This document shows positions 1 to 8,658 of a stretch of DNA of 64,000 nt, in pieces. Positions within the stretch are counted from its first letter, which is position 1. Each line of letters opens with the position of its first letter. The position numbers and the translations under genes were made by a program. The DNA is taken from the NCBI GenBank assembly GCA_041558415.1, contig JBFFEY010000011.1, forward strand, positions 15,152 to 79,151, read 5' to 3'. A model generated the notes under the pieces. That model had not been told where the DNA came from. It saw only the letters and a list, made by a program, of their open reading frames with translations, and searched no databases. This stretch comes from SG8-39 sp041558415. GTDB taxonomy: Bacteria > Pseudomonadota > Gammaproteobacteria > Burkholderiales > SG8-39.

Positions 1-1065
1 CTCGAGCAGTTTCTGCAGATCGGTGATGTTCTTTTCCAGCTCGCCGACGCGCGACTGCGCTTCCTCGAGCTCGCGATCGCGCGCCACGCGATCGTCCTCG
101 CGCGCGGCCGCCGCCGCCGCGCTCGGCGCGCCGGGCTTCTCCGGCTCGGCGCGCGACAGCTTCAGCTGGTCGCGCGAGCTATCGGGTTCGGCCCTGCCTG
201 CATCGGCGGTGATCTGTCCTTCCGCGGTACGCGTACCCGCGGTGCCCGGCGCGGTCGGCGCGGCCGCGGCAATCTGCCGGCGATATTCCGCGAAGCGCGC
301 CATGTGCTCGAGCACGACCTCCTTTGCTTCGTCGCGACCGACTGCGGTAACCGTGTCGCGATCGGGAATGCGCAGAATGCGACCGGCGCGCACCAGATTG
401 ATGTTCTCCCGGATGAACGCTTCCTGGTTCGCGCGGTAGATCGCGATCATCATCTGATTGAAGGTCACGCCGGCATGCATGTGTTCGCGCGCGATCTTCG
501 ACAGCGTGTCGCCCTTGACCACTTCGTAGTCGACCGCCGGTGTGATTGCCGCCGAAGGCGCGGGCGCCGCGCTGGGCTCGACTGGTGCCGCAGGCGTCAC
601 CGGTTGCGAAGGTGCAGCCGCCGCCGGTGTCGTGGGCCCCATCACCGCGCCGGCCGGCGGCGGCGGAATGTAGGTCGGCGGATCGAGCAGTACGGTGTAC
701 TCGCGCACCAGGCGACCACCCGCCCACTCGAGTTCGATCAGCATCTCGAGAAACGGCTCGTTCACCGGGCCACGCGATGTCAGGGCAACGATCGGCTGGC
801 CGTCACGTCGCTGTACCGTCAGCTTCAGGCCGATCAGCGCCGGATGGAATTCGACGCCGGCCTGGCGGAATGCTTCCGAGGACGCAAGCCGAACGCTGAG
901 CGTGTCTTGCTCGCCGCTTCGCAGGGCGACGATCTCGATCTCGGCGCGCAGCGGTTCACCCAGGGCAGACAGCACGCGCAGCGTGCCGAGGCCTGCCGCG
1001 TTCGCCGCAAACGAGGCGAAAAACAGCAGCGCGGCCAAAGCCTGCGCGAGGAAACGTTTGCTCAC
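1..1065 (-). CDS. fimV: FimV-family pilus assembly / peptidoglycan-binding protein, N-terminal part (cut by window edge)
   Basis: Only the first 355 codons are in the window; the frame is still open at base 1. A GTG at 1065 starts a signal peptide (about residues 1-23, cut after AANA). Next comes the FimV N-terminal domain (GLGTLRVLSALGEPLRAEIE, ending near the LLDPP motif), a Pro/Ala-rich linker, a LysM-type segment around residues 177-231 (KGDTLSKIAREH ... LRIPD), and the start of a coiled coil (about 330-355). FimV proteins are inner-membrane, peptidoglycan-binding hubs for type IV pili and cell polarity. The gene lies downstream of asd, the usual betaproteobacterial order. The coiled-coil, membrane and TPR parts are outside the window. 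Confidence 0.92.
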   Translation of the reverse strand, partial: MSKRFLAQALAALLFFASFAANAAGLGTLRVLSALGEPLRAEIEIVALRSGEQDTLSVRLASSEAFRQAGVEFHPALIGLKLTVQRRDGQPIVALTSRGPVNEPFLEMLIELEWAGGRLVREYTVLLDPPTYIPPPPAGAVMGPTTPAAAAPSQPVTPAAPVEPSAAPAPSAAITPAVDYEVVKGDTLSKIAREHMHAGVTFNQMMIAIYRANQEAFIRENINLVRAGRILRIPDRDTVTAVGRDEAKEVVLEHMARFAEYRRQIAAAAPTAPGTAGTRTAEGQITADAGRAEPDSSRDQLKLSRAEPEKPGAPSAAAAAAREDDRVARDRELEEAQSRVGELEKNITDLQKLLE

Positions 1066-1102
1066 GATGGTCCCACCCTGAGTCTATTCTTGCCGGCCAA
1101 GT

Positions 1103-1131
1103 AACATAACATCATGGTCTTAGGCTGGCAA
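1103..1131 (-). promoter_or_regulatory. Putative sigma70 promoter for fimV
   Basis: Reading the minus strand, TTGCCA (1131-1126) and TATGTT (1108-1103) are separated by exactly 17 nt. They lie in an unusually AT-rich stretch (1100-1205) about 40 nt upstream of the fimV GTG. This is a pattern match only; no transcription start is known. Confidence 0.5.
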
Positions 1132-1290
1132 GCTGAGAAATTTTCTCGGTTTTTTTAATTTTGCTTAGGAATCAGAAGAAAAAAATCACGCATTCGATAA
1201 ATTGCAGGAAGCCATCAGCGGCGCGCGATGCGGCGGCGCATCAAGGCCCGAAACTGACGGTCGTGCCTCCCCGATGCGATGCCGGGCAGG

Positions 1291-2415
1291 TCAGTGTTTG
1301 ACGCCGGCGTCCAGCAGGATGCGCAACATCCTGCGCAACGACTCGGCCGCACCCCACAGCAGCTGGTCACCGACGCTGAACGCGGTCAGGAATTCGCCGC
1401 CCATCGGCAGCTTGCGTACACGGCCAACCGGCACCGTCAGCTTTCCGCTGACCGCCGCGGGCGTCAGTTCCGCGAGCGACACCTCGCGCTGGTTCGGTAC
1501 CAGCCTCACCCAATCGTTGCCCTCGGCGATCATGCCCTCCACCTCGTCGAGCGGCACGTCTCGGCGCAGCTTGATGGTGAAGGCTTGGCTGTGGCAGCGC
1601 ATGGCGCCGATCCGCACGCAAATGCCGTCGATCGGGATCGGGCGCTCGCTGCGCCCGAGGATCTTGTTGCTCTCGCTTTGCCCCTTCCACTCCTCGCGGC
1701 TCTGGCCATTGCCGAGATCCTTGTCGATCCACGGCAGCAGGCTGGCGGCGAGCGCGTGGCCGAACTGCTCGCGCGGCAGCGTCGACGAGCGGATCGTCTC
1801 GGTCACGTCGCGATCGAGCGACAGCGCGCTTGTCGCGGGATCGTCGAGCAGGGGTCGCGCCTGCGCGCCGATGGCCGACATCTGCGCCACCAGCTCGCGC
1901 ATGTTGGCGGCACCCGCGCCCGAGGCGGCCTGATAGGTCATGCTCGTCATCCACTCGACGAGGTCGTTGCGAAACAGGCCGGCCAGCCCCATCAGCATCA
2001 GACTCACCGTGCAGTTGCCGCCGATGTAATTGCGCAGGCCCTTCGCGTGCGCCTGCTCGATGACCGGCATGTTCACCGGATCGAGGATGATCACGGCGTC
2101 GTCCTGCATGCGCAGCGCGCTCGCCGCGTCGATCCAGTAGCCCTTCCAGCCCGCGTTGCGCAGCTTCGGGAACACCGCATTGGTGTAGTCACCGCCCTGG
2201 CAGGAGATGATCACCGGCAATGCGCGCAGGGCCTCGAGATCCATCGCGTCCTGCACCGCCTCGACGTCCTTGCCGATCGCCGGGCCCTGGCCACCGGCCT
2301 GCGAGGTTGAAAAGAACAGCGGCTCGATCAGGTCGAAGTCGCCCTCCTCGCGCATGCGCTGCACGAGCACCGAGCCGACCATCCCGCGCCAGCCGACAAT
2401 GCCCACTCTCAACAT
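1291..2415 (-). CDS. asd: Aspartate-semialdehyde dehydrogenase
   Basis: A 374-residue protein that reduces aspartyl phosphate to aspartate semialdehyde with NADPH, the branch point to Lys, Thr, Met and diaminopimelate. The N-terminus VGIVGWRGMVGSVLVQRM is the nucleotide-binding loop of the proteobacterial Asd class. GGNCTVSLM places the catalytic cysteine at residue 135, and RCHSQA carries the active-site histidine. Length matches the family. It lies 12 nt downstream of leuB, so it is probably cotranscribed with the leucine genes. About 225 bases separate it from fimV, which has its own candidate promoter. Confidence 0.97.
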   Translation of the reverse strand: MLRVGIVGWRGMVGSVLVQRMREEGDFDLIEPLFFSTSQAGGQGPAIGKDVEAVQDAMDLEALRALPVIISCQGGDYTNAVFPKLRNAGWKGYWIDAASALRMQDDAVIILDPVNMPVIEQAHAKGLRNYIGGNCTVSLMLMGLAGLFRNDLVEWMTSMTYQAASGAGAANMRELVAQMSAIGAQARPLLDDPATSALSLDRDVTETIRSSTLPREQFGHALAASLLPWIDKDLGNGQSREEWKGQSESNKILGRSERPIPIDGICVRIGAMRCHSQAFTIKLRRDVPLDEVEGMIAEGNDWVRLVPNQREVSLAELTPAAVSGKLTVPVGRVRKLPMGGEFLTAFSVGDQLLWGAAESLRRMLRILLDAGVKH

Positions 2416-2427
2416 GGTTGCCCGCCC

Positions 2428-3489
2428 TCAGCCGAGCGCCGCGAGCACCGCATCGCCCATCTCGACCGTGCCCACCTTCTTCGTACCGGGGGTATGGATG
2501 TCAGCCGTGCGGTAGCCCTGCGCCAGCACCTGCTGCACGGCGTGCTCGATGCGGTCGGCCGCCGCGCTCTGTCCGAGCGAGTAGCGCAGCATCATCGCCG
2601 CAGACAGGATCGTGGCGAGCGGATTCGCCACACCCTTGCCGGCGATGTCCGGCGCCGAGCCGTGAATGGGCTCGTACAGCCCCTTATTGCGCGCGTCGAG
2701 CGACGCCGAGGGCAGCATGCCGATCGAGCCGGTCAGCATCGAGGCCTCGTCGGACAGGATGTCGCCGAACATGTTGCCGGTGACGATGACGTCGAACTGC
2801 TTGGGCGCACGCACCAGCTGCATCGCGCAGTTGTCGACGTACATATGCGACAGCTCGACGTCCGGGTAGTCCTTCGCCACCTCGCTAACCACCTGCTTCC
2901 ACAGCTCGGTGGTCTCCAGCACGTTCGCCTTGTCGACCGAGCACAGCCGCTTTCCGCGCAGGCGCGCCGCCTGGAACGCGACCTGCGCGATGCGCCGGAT
3001 CTCGCCTTCGCGATAGCGCATCGTATTGATGCCCTCGCGCTCGCCGCCGGGCAGCGTGGCGATGCCGCGCGGCTCGCCGAAATAGATGTCGCCGGTCAGC
3101 TCGCGCACGATGAGCACATCCAGGCCGGCAACCACCTCGGCTTTCAGCGAGGAGGCCGCGGCGAGCTCGGCGTAGACGCGCGCCGGACGCAGATTGGCGA
3201 ACAGGCCGAGCGCCTTGCGCAGCCCGAGGATCGCCTGCTCGGGCCGTTTTTCGCGCGGCAGCGAATCGTATTTCCAGTCGCCGACCGCGCCGAACAGGAT
3301 GGCGTCGGCCGCCTGCGCCAGGCGCAGGGTGGCCTCGGGCAGAGGATGATCGGCGGCGTCGACGCCCGCACCGCCGACCGCCGCCTGCTCCAGCTCGAAC
3401 GCGAGATCGAGCCGCTGCAACACCTTGAGCGCCTCGGCGACGATCTCGGGACCGATGCCGTCGCCCGGCAATACCGCGATGTTGCTCAT
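2428..3489 (-). CDS. leuB: 3-isopropylmalate dehydrogenase
   Basis: A 353-residue enzyme that oxidises and decarboxylates 3-isopropylmalate in leucine synthesis (NAD+, cytosolic dimer). The start MSNIAVLPGDGIGPEIV is the family signature. The metal/substrate region is present as DNCAMQLVRAP and GNMFGDILSDEAS, and the adenine-binding segment as HGSAPDIAGKG. Normal length. Its start is only 4 nt from the leuD stop, so leuC / entericidin / leuD / leuB / asd reads as one minus-strand operon. Confidence 0.97.
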   Translation of the reverse strand: MSNIAVLPGDGIGPEIVAEALKVLQRLDLAFELEQAAVGGAGVDAADHPLPEATLRLAQAADAILFGAVGDWKYDSLPREKRPEQAILGLRKALGLFANLRPARVYAELAAASSLKAEVVAGLDVLIVRELTGDIYFGEPRGIATLPGGEREGINTMRYREGEIRRIAQVAFQAARLRGKRLCSVDKANVLETTELWKQVVSEVAKDYPDVELSHMYVDNCAMQLVRAPKQFDVIVTGNMFGDILSDEASMLTGSIGMLPSASLDARNKGLYEPIHGSAPDIAGKGVANPLATILSAAMMLRYSLGQSAAADRIEHAVQQVLAQGYRTADIHTPGTKKVGTVEMGDAVLAALG

Positions 3490-3493
3490 CGCC

Positions 3494-4135
3494 TCAGCGG
3501 AAGTACCAGGGGAACTGCGCGCGCCGCCGGTCTTCGAACGCGCGGATCGTGTCGGCCCGGCGCAGCGTGAGACCGATCTCGTCGAGCCCGTTCAGCAGGC
3601 AGTACTTGCGGTGCGCGTCGACATCGAAGCGCATCACCTTGGCGCCGTCGGCCGTGCGCAGCTGCTGCTGCTCGAGGTCCACCGTGAGCTGGAAACCGGG
3701 GAACGAGGCGCAATCGTAGAACAGGCCGTCCACTTCCGACTCCGACAGCACCACCGGCAGCAGGCCGTTCTTGAAGCAGTTGTTGAAGAAGATGTCGGCG
3801 AACGATGGCGCGATCACGCAGCGGAAGCCGTAATCCAGCAGCGCCCACGGCGCATGCTCGCGCGAGCTGCCGCAGCCGAAATTACGGCGCGCGAGCAGGA
3901 TCGAGGCCTTCTCGTAGCGCGGTTGATTGAGCACGAAGTCCGGGTTGCGTGGCCGCTTGGCGTTGTCCATGCCGGGCTCGCCGTGGTCGAGATAGCGCCA
4001 GGCATCGAACAGGTTCGGCCCGAAGCCGCTGCGCTTGATCGACTTGAGGAACTGCTTCGGGATGACCTGGTCGGTGTCGACGTTGGCGCGGTCGAGCGGC
4101 GCCACGATCCCCGTGTGTACGGTAAACGCGTCCAT
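3494..4135 (-). CDS. leuD: 3-isopropylmalate dehydratase small subunit
   Basis: A 213-residue small subunit of isopropylmalate isomerase, which pairs with LeuC to convert 2- to 3-isopropylmalate. The start chosen is MDAFTVHTGIVAPLDRANVD, the conserved LeuD N-terminus. The frame stays open upstream, but that part overlaps the small lipoprotein gene and looks non-coding. The swivel-domain motif NFGCGSSREHAPWAL is intact. The ATG is 2 nt after the stop of the entericidin-like gene, suggesting translational coupling. Confidence 0.96.
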   Translation of the reverse strand: MDAFTVHTGIVAPLDRANVDTDQVIPKQFLKSIKRSGFGPNLFDAWRYLDHGEPGMDNAKRPRNPDFVLNQPRYEKASILLARRNFGCGSSREHAPWALLDYGFRCVIAPSFADIFFNNCFKNGLLPVVLSESEVDGLFYDCASFPGFQLTVDLEQQQLRTADGAKVMRFDVDAHRKYCLLNGLDEIGLTLRRADTIRAFEDRRRAQFPWYFR

Positions 4136-4137
4136 CG

Positions 4138-4257
4138 CTAGCGGGTCGATTTCTGGATCGCCTTGCCGCCCGCCTCGACGTCCTCGCCAATGCCGCGCAT
4201 GGTGTTGCAGCCAGCCATCAGCGCGGCGAGCAGAACAAAGAACACAATGCGTCTCAT
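4138..4257 (-). CDS. Entericidin A/B-family small lipoprotein
   Basis: A 39-residue protein, MRRIVFFVLLAALMAGCNTM..., with a short hydrophobic signal and a lipobox whose cysteine is residue 17, then a small charged tail (RGIGEDVEAGGKAIQKSTR). Entericidins are tiny outer-membrane lipoproteins studied as an antidote/toxin pair in enterics; their role elsewhere is unclear. It lies between leuC (14 nt) and leuD (2 nt), a placement I recall from other betaproteobacteria. It falls below usual ORF size cut-offs and is easily missed. Confidence 0.88.
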   Translation of the reverse strand: MRRIVFFVLLAALMAGCNTMRGIGEDVEAGGKAIQKSTR

Positions 4258-4271
4258 AGCAGCCTCCGGTT

Positions 4272-5687
4272 TCAACGCCAGTTACGAATATCGACGAAAT
4301 GCCCCGCCACCGCCGCGGCCGCGGCCATCGCCGGGCTGACGAGGTGCGTGCGCCCCCCGGCGCCCTGGCGGCCCTCAAAATTGCGGTTCGAGGTCGCCGC
4401 GCAGCGCTCGCCGGGCTCGAGGCGATCGGCGTTCATCGCCAGGCACATCGAGCAGCCCGGCTCGCGCCACTCGAAGCCCGCCTCGCGGAACACACGATCG
4501 AGCCCCTCTTTCTCGGCCTGCACCTTCACCAGGCCGGAGCCCGGAACCACCAGCGCGGCGCGGATGCTGGACGCGACCTTGCGACCCTTCACCACCGCGG
4601 CCGCATGGCGCAGGTCCTCGATGCGGGAGTTGGTGCACGAGCCGATGAAGACTTTGTCGAGCCGGATGTCGGTGATCGGCGTGCGCGGCGTCAGGCCCAT
4701 GTAGACCAGTGCGCGCTCCATGCCCTCGCGCCGCAGCGCATCCTTCTCCTTTTCCGGATCGGGCACCGTGGCGTCGACCGGCACCACCATCTCGGGCGAC
4801 GTGCCCCAGGTGACCTGCGGCAGGATGCCGCGCGCATCGAGCGACAGCTCGCGATCGAAGGTCGCGTCCGGATCGCTGACCAGCGTGCGCCAGTAGATCA
4901 CCGCCTGATCCCATTCCGGCCCGACCGGCGCCAGCGGACGCCCCTGGACGTAGGCCAGCGTGGCGTCATCGAACGCCACCATGCCGGCGCGCGCGCCCGC
5001 CTCGATCGCCATGTTGCACAGGGTCATGCGCCCTTCCATCGACAGGGCGCGGATCGTGCTGCCGGCGAACTCGACGGCGCAGCCCGTACCGCCCGCGGTG
5101 CCGATCTTGCCGATGATCGCCAGCACGACGTCCTTCGCCGTCACGCCGCGCGCAAGCGGCCCCTCGACCAGCACCCGCATGTTCTGCATCTTCTTCGCCA
5201 CCAGGCACTGGGTGGCGAGCACGTGCTCGACCTCCGACGTGCCGATGCCGTGCGCCAGGCAGGCGAACGCGCCGTGCGTGCTGGTGTGCGAATCGCCGCA
5301 CACCACGGTCATGCCGGGCAGCGTGGCGCCCTGCTCCGGGCCGATCACGTGCACGATGCCCTGGCGCTTGTCGAGGAACGGGAAATAGGCGCGTGCGCCG
5401 AATTCCTTCATGTTGGCGTCGAGCGTCTGCACCTGCAGGCGCGAGGTGGCGTCACGGATGCCTTCGATGCCGAGCGCCCAGTCGGTGGTCGGCGTGTTGT
5501 GGTCCGCAGTGGCGATCACCGAGTCGCTGCGCCAGGGCTTGCGTCCGGCAATCTTGAGCCCCTCGTAGGCCTGCGGGCTGGTGACCTCGTGCACCAGGTG
5601 ACGGTCGATGTAGAGCAGCGCGGTACCGTCGGCCTCCTCGTGCACGAGGTGCGCGTTCCAAAGCTTGTCATAGAGCGTCTGTCCCAT
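4272..5687 (-). CDS. leuC: 3-isopropylmalate dehydratase large subunit
   Basis: A 471-residue aconitase-type [4Fe-4S] enzyme subunit. The N-terminus MGQTLYDKLWNAHLVHEE is typical. The cluster ligands are visible as FIGSCTNSR and EPGCSMCLAMN, and the substrate region as VVCGDSHTSTHGAFACLAHG. Length matches the bacterial LeuC family. It is the first gene of the leucine cluster on this strand; the next gene upstream (M48 protease) is 83 bases away, so a promoter probably lies at 5688-5770. No leader peptide or attenuator was recognised there. Confidence 0.97.
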   Translation of the reverse strand: MGQTLYDKLWNAHLVHEEADGTALLYIDRHLVHEVTSPQAYEGLKIAGRKPWRSDSVIATADHNTPTTDWALGIEGIRDATSRLQVQTLDANMKEFGARAYFPFLDKRQGIVHVIGPEQGATLPGMTVVCGDSHTSTHGAFACLAHGIGTSEVEHVLATQCLVAKKMQNMRVLVEGPLARGVTAKDVVLAIIGKIGTAGGTGCAVEFAGSTIRALSMEGRMTLCNMAIEAGARAGMVAFDDATLAYVQGRPLAPVGPEWDQAVIYWRTLVSDPDATFDRELSLDARGILPQVTWGTSPEMVVPVDATVPDPEKEKDALRREGMERALVYMGLTPRTPITDIRLDKVFIGSCTNSRIEDLRHAAAVVKGRKVASSIRAALVVPGSGLVKVQAEKEGLDRVFREAGFEWREPGCSMCLAMNADRLEPGERCAATSNRNFEGRQGAGGRTHLVSPAMAAAAAVAGHFVDIRNWR

Positions 5688-5770
5688 GGCGTCGCGGGCT
5701 CGACTGAAAGCGTTGAATTATCCCACAGCGCCACGCGCTTTTTGCCGCCGCCGCGCCGCGACGGCGCCGC

Positions 5771-6610
5771 TCAGCCGCCGCGCCGGGCGCGCTCGTAGAG
5801 CGGCATCACGCGATCGGCGTAGAGGCGCAGGTCGGCGATGCGGCTTTCGTAGGACGGGTGGGTGGAAAGAAACTGCGGTGGCTGTCCTTCGCCGAGCGCG
5901 CCCATCTTCTGCCACAGCGTGATCGCCGCCCGCGGGTCGTACCCGGCGCGCGCCGCCAGCTCGACGCCGACGCGGTCGGCCTCCGTTTCGAAGGCCCGCG
6001 AGTTGGGCTTCATGATGGTGACGTCGACGACGATCGCCGAGAGATCCATCGCGCCGCTCGACATCCCGGTCGCGGCACCCAGGATGCTGAGGCCGATGCT
6101 CGCCGCCATCGCCTGCGAGGCGCGCTCCCGGCCGTGCTCGCGCAGCGCGTGGGCGATCTCGTGGCCCATGATCGCGGCGAGTTCGGCGTCGGTCGGCTTG
6201 AGCCGCTCGATGAGGCCCGTGTAGACGGCCATCTTGCCCCCCGGCATGCACCAGGCGTTGACCGCCTTCGCGCTGAGCACGTTCGTCTCCCAGGCCCAGC
6301 CGCGCGCGTCGGCGCGGAACGCCCCGCTCGCCGTGATGAGCCGCGCCGCGATCGCGCGCACGCGCGCCACCTGCTGCGGGTTGCGGTTGAGGCGCCCGGC
6401 GCGCTGCGCCGCGGCCATCTCCTGGCGGTAGGCCTGTGCCGCGCTGCGGTTGACCTCCTCGGAGGAGAGCAGCATGGTCTGCTGGCGCTCGACGCCGACC
6501 GCGCCGGTGTCCGTCGTGCGCGCGCTCTGGCAGCCCCCCAGCGCGAGCGCCGACAGGGCGAGGGCGAGCCCCGCGGTCGTCCGCAGCCTGTCGAAGAACA
6601 GCTCAGGCAT
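5771..6610 (-). CDS. M48-family metalloprotease lipoprotein
   Basis: A 279-residue lipoprotein with a signal peptide and lipobox ALALGGC (Cys27). The zinc-protease motif HEIAH is at residues 150-154, with a downstream Glu in FETEADRVGVELA, so the active site is complete. It belongs to the M48 group with YcaL/LoiP-type periplasmic proteases that act in outer-membrane protein quality control; no TPR repeats follow, so it is not BepA. The stop is 83 bases from leuC. The MFS gene upstream on the same strand is 9 nt away, so the two are probably cotranscribed. Confidence 0.9.
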   Translation of the reverse strand: MPELFFDRLRTTAGLALALSALALGGCQSARTTDTGAVGVERQQTMLLSSEEVNRSAAQAYRQEMAAAQRAGRLNRNPQQVARVRAIAARLITASGAFRADARGWAWETNVLSAKAVNAWCMPGGKMAVYTGLIERLKPTDAELAAIMGHEIAHALREHGRERASQAMAASIGLSILGAATGMSSGAMDLSAIVVDVTIMKPNSRAFETEADRVGVELAARAGYDPRAAITLWQKMGALGEGQPPQFLSTHPSYESRIADLRLYADRVMPLYERARRGG

Positions 6611-6619
6611 CGTCGTTCA

Positions 6620-7840
6620 TCAAACCTCTCGTGGCGTTACCCGCCAGGCCAACAGCGCTGCGCCGACCAGCCCGGCGAGCGAGCTGATGGTAAAGGTCCA
6701 GCCCGGCCCGAGCGCAGCCCAGCTCCAGCCTGCGAGCAGGGTTCCGGCGGCCCCCCCGAGGCCGTAGGAAACGCTCGAGTACACCGCCTGGCCGCGCGCC
6801 TGCTGTGCGCCGCTGAAGGCGCGGTGAATCATGGCAACCGAGGCCGCATGATAAACGCCGAAGGTGGCCGCATGCAGCAGCTGCGCGGCCGCGAGCAGCA
6901 GCACCCAGTCGACCGCCCAGCCGATCACCACGAAGCGCAGGCCGGCGGCGAGAAAGCTGCCGAGCAGCAGCTGGCGCAGCGAGAAGCGGCGCAGCAGCCG
7001 CGGCAGGGCGATGAAGACGACGATCTCCGCGAGCACGCCGAGCGTCCAGAGCGCGCCGATCGCAAGCTTGCTGTAGCCGGCGTGCGACAGGTGGATCGAA
7101 TAGAACGCATACAGCGCGCCGTGCGCCACCACCATGCAGAAGCAGGCGGCCAGCAGGCGTACCACCTCTGGCTGGCGCAGCACCGCCCAGAAGCGCGGCG
7201 CGTCGGGCGCCGCCTCGCTGCGCAGCGGCCGCGCCGGCAGACCGCAGGCGGCGACGAGCGCACCGAGCGCGAGCACCCAGATGATGACCAGCAGCGAGGA
7301 CGGCGCCGAGCGGTCGAGCCAGAAGCCCGTGAGCAGCACCCCGAGGATGAAGCTCACCGAACCCCACAGCCGCACCGGCCCGTAGCGGCCGGACTGGGCG
7401 CCGAGCGCCGAAAGCGCGAGCGACTCGACGATCGGCATGGCACCGGCCGAGGCCACGCTGAGGGCCAGCATCACCGCAGCAATGCCGTACACGTCGTCGA
7501 TCCAGAACAGCGCCCCGTAGCCAATGACCAGCGCCACGCCCGAGAGCACCACGATCGCGCGGTGCCATTGCGCACGGTCGGCCACCCAGCCCCAAAACGC
7601 GGGCGCGAAGACGCGCGCGATCTGCGGCATCGCCAGCACCAAGGCGATCTGCGCTGCGCGCAGGCCGAGCGATTCGAGGTACAGCGCGAAGTACGGCAGC
7701 ATCGCGCCGGCGTAGGCGAAATACGTGAAGTAGTAGGCCGCGAGCCTGACTTCCGCGCCCGCTAATCCGGCAGCTGCGTGCAACGATCGTTCCGCCGCAA
7801 GGCATTCAGTGCCCTCGATCGGGCCGGCGGACTGTACCAT
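6620..7840 (-). CDS. MFS transporter, phenylpropionate/LacY-like (HcaT type)
   Basis: About 406 residues and roughly 12 predicted membrane helices. The N-terminal stretch RLAAYYFTYFAYAGAMLPYFALYL is characteristic of the MFS_1-like / HcaT group, as is PQIARVFAPAFWGWVADR in the first intracellular loop. Substrate is unknown; the family includes 3-phenylpropionate and nucleoside permeases. The start is uncertain: an ATG at 7840 is used, but the first helix begins about 35 residues later and a TTG near 7783 would also fit. The SDR gene starts divergently at 7891. Confidence 0.82.
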   Translation of the reverse strand: MVQSAGPIEGTECLAAERSLHAAAGLAGAEVRLAAYYFTYFAYAGAMLPYFALYLESLGLRAAQIALVLAMPQIARVFAPAFWGWVADRAQWHRAIVVLSGVALVIGYGALFWIDDVYGIAAVMLALSVASAGAMPIVESLALSALGAQSGRYGPVRLWGSVSFILGVLLTGFWLDRSAPSSLLVIIWVLALGALVAACGLPARPLRSEAAPDAPRFWAVLRQPEVVRLLAACFCMVVAHGALYAFYSIHLSHAGYSKLAIGALWTLGVLAEIVVFIALPRLLRRFSLRQLLLGSFLAAGLRFVVIGWAVDWVLLLAAAQLLHAATFGVYHAASVAMIHRAFSGAQQARGQAVYSSVSYGLGGAAGTLLAGWSWAALGPGWTFTISSLAGLVGAALLAWRVTPREV

Positions 7841-7890
7841 TTGGCGGTCGGCGGGCGCGAGCGGTGGCCGCGCCCCTGTGTTCGAACGCC

Positions 7891-8658
7891 ATGGACCTGC
7901 CCTCACTGTTCAGCCTCGCCGGCCGCGTCGCGCTGGTCACCGGTGGCAGCTCGGGCCTCGGGCGTGAAATCGCGCTGGCGCTGGCGCAAGCTGGCGCGGC
8001 GGTCGTGCTGGTGGCACGCCGCGCCGATGCGCTCGCGGCTGCGCAGCAGGCGATCGAGGCCGCCGGCGGCCGCGCCGCGGCCCTGCCCTGCGACCTCGCC
8101 GACCGCGCGCAGCTCGCCGACTGTGCCGCGCGGGCAGGCGCGATCTTCGGCGCGCCGGAAATCCTCGTGTCGGCGGCCGGCATCAACATCCGCAAGCCGA
8201 TGCTCGAGCTGAGCGAGGCGGACTGGGATCGGACCCTGCGCCTGAACCTCGACGCCGCGTTCCTGCTCGCGCAGCGTCTCGCCCCCGCGATGATCGAGAA
8301 AGGCTGGGGCCGCATCATCAACCTCGCCTCGCTGCAGGCGGTACGCGCCTTCGGCAACAGCGGGGCCTACGGCGTCTCGAAAGCGGGCGTGGCACAGCTC
8401 ACGCGCGCGCAGGCCGAAGCCTGGTCGCGCCACGGCGTCAACGCCAACGCGATCGCGCCGGGCTTTTTCGCCACGCCGCTCACCGCGGCCGTGGCGAACG
8501 ATGCGCAGCGCTGGCAGCAGCTGGCCGAGCGCAGCTTTGTCGGTCGCAACGGCGCGCTGCCCGACATACGCGGCACCGCGCTCTTCCTCGCGAGCCGGGC
8601 CTCGGACTACGTGACCGGACAGACGATTTTCGTCGACGGCGGCTTTTCCGCGGCATGA
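7891..8658 (+). CDS. SDR-family NAD(P)-dependent oxidoreductase
   Basis: A 255-residue classical short-chain dehydrogenase. The cofactor motif is LVTGGSSGLGREIA, the NNAG-equivalent is SAAGINIRKP, the catalytic Ser lies in NLASLQA and the YxxxK pair is in YGVSKAG. The C-terminus TGQTIFVDGGFSAA is typical of gluconate-5-dehydrogenase / 3-oxoacyl-ACP-reductase-like enzymes. The substrate cannot be told. ATG 7891 is preferred over a GTG at 7864 because the family begins with this helix. The stop overlaps the next start (ATGA), so translation is coupled to the membrane/spermidine-synthase fusion gene. Confidence 0.88.
   Translation: MDLPSLFSLAGRVALVTGGSSGLGREIALALAQAGAAVVLVARRADALAAAQQAIEAAGGRAAALPCDLADRAQLADCAARAGAIFGAPEILVSAAGINIRKPMLELSEADWDRTLRLNLDAAFLLAQRLAPAMIEKGWGRIINLASLQAVRAFGNSGAYGVSKAGVAQLTRAQAEAWSRHGVNANAIAPGFFATPLTAAVANDAQRWQQLAERSFVGRNGALPDIRGTALFLASRASDYVTGQTIFVDGGFSAA

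Noticed and set aside
4138..4257. Short leuC-leuD spacer as a small RNA or attenuator
   Set aside because: It encodes a clear lipoprotein signal and lipobox in a complete 39-codon frame.
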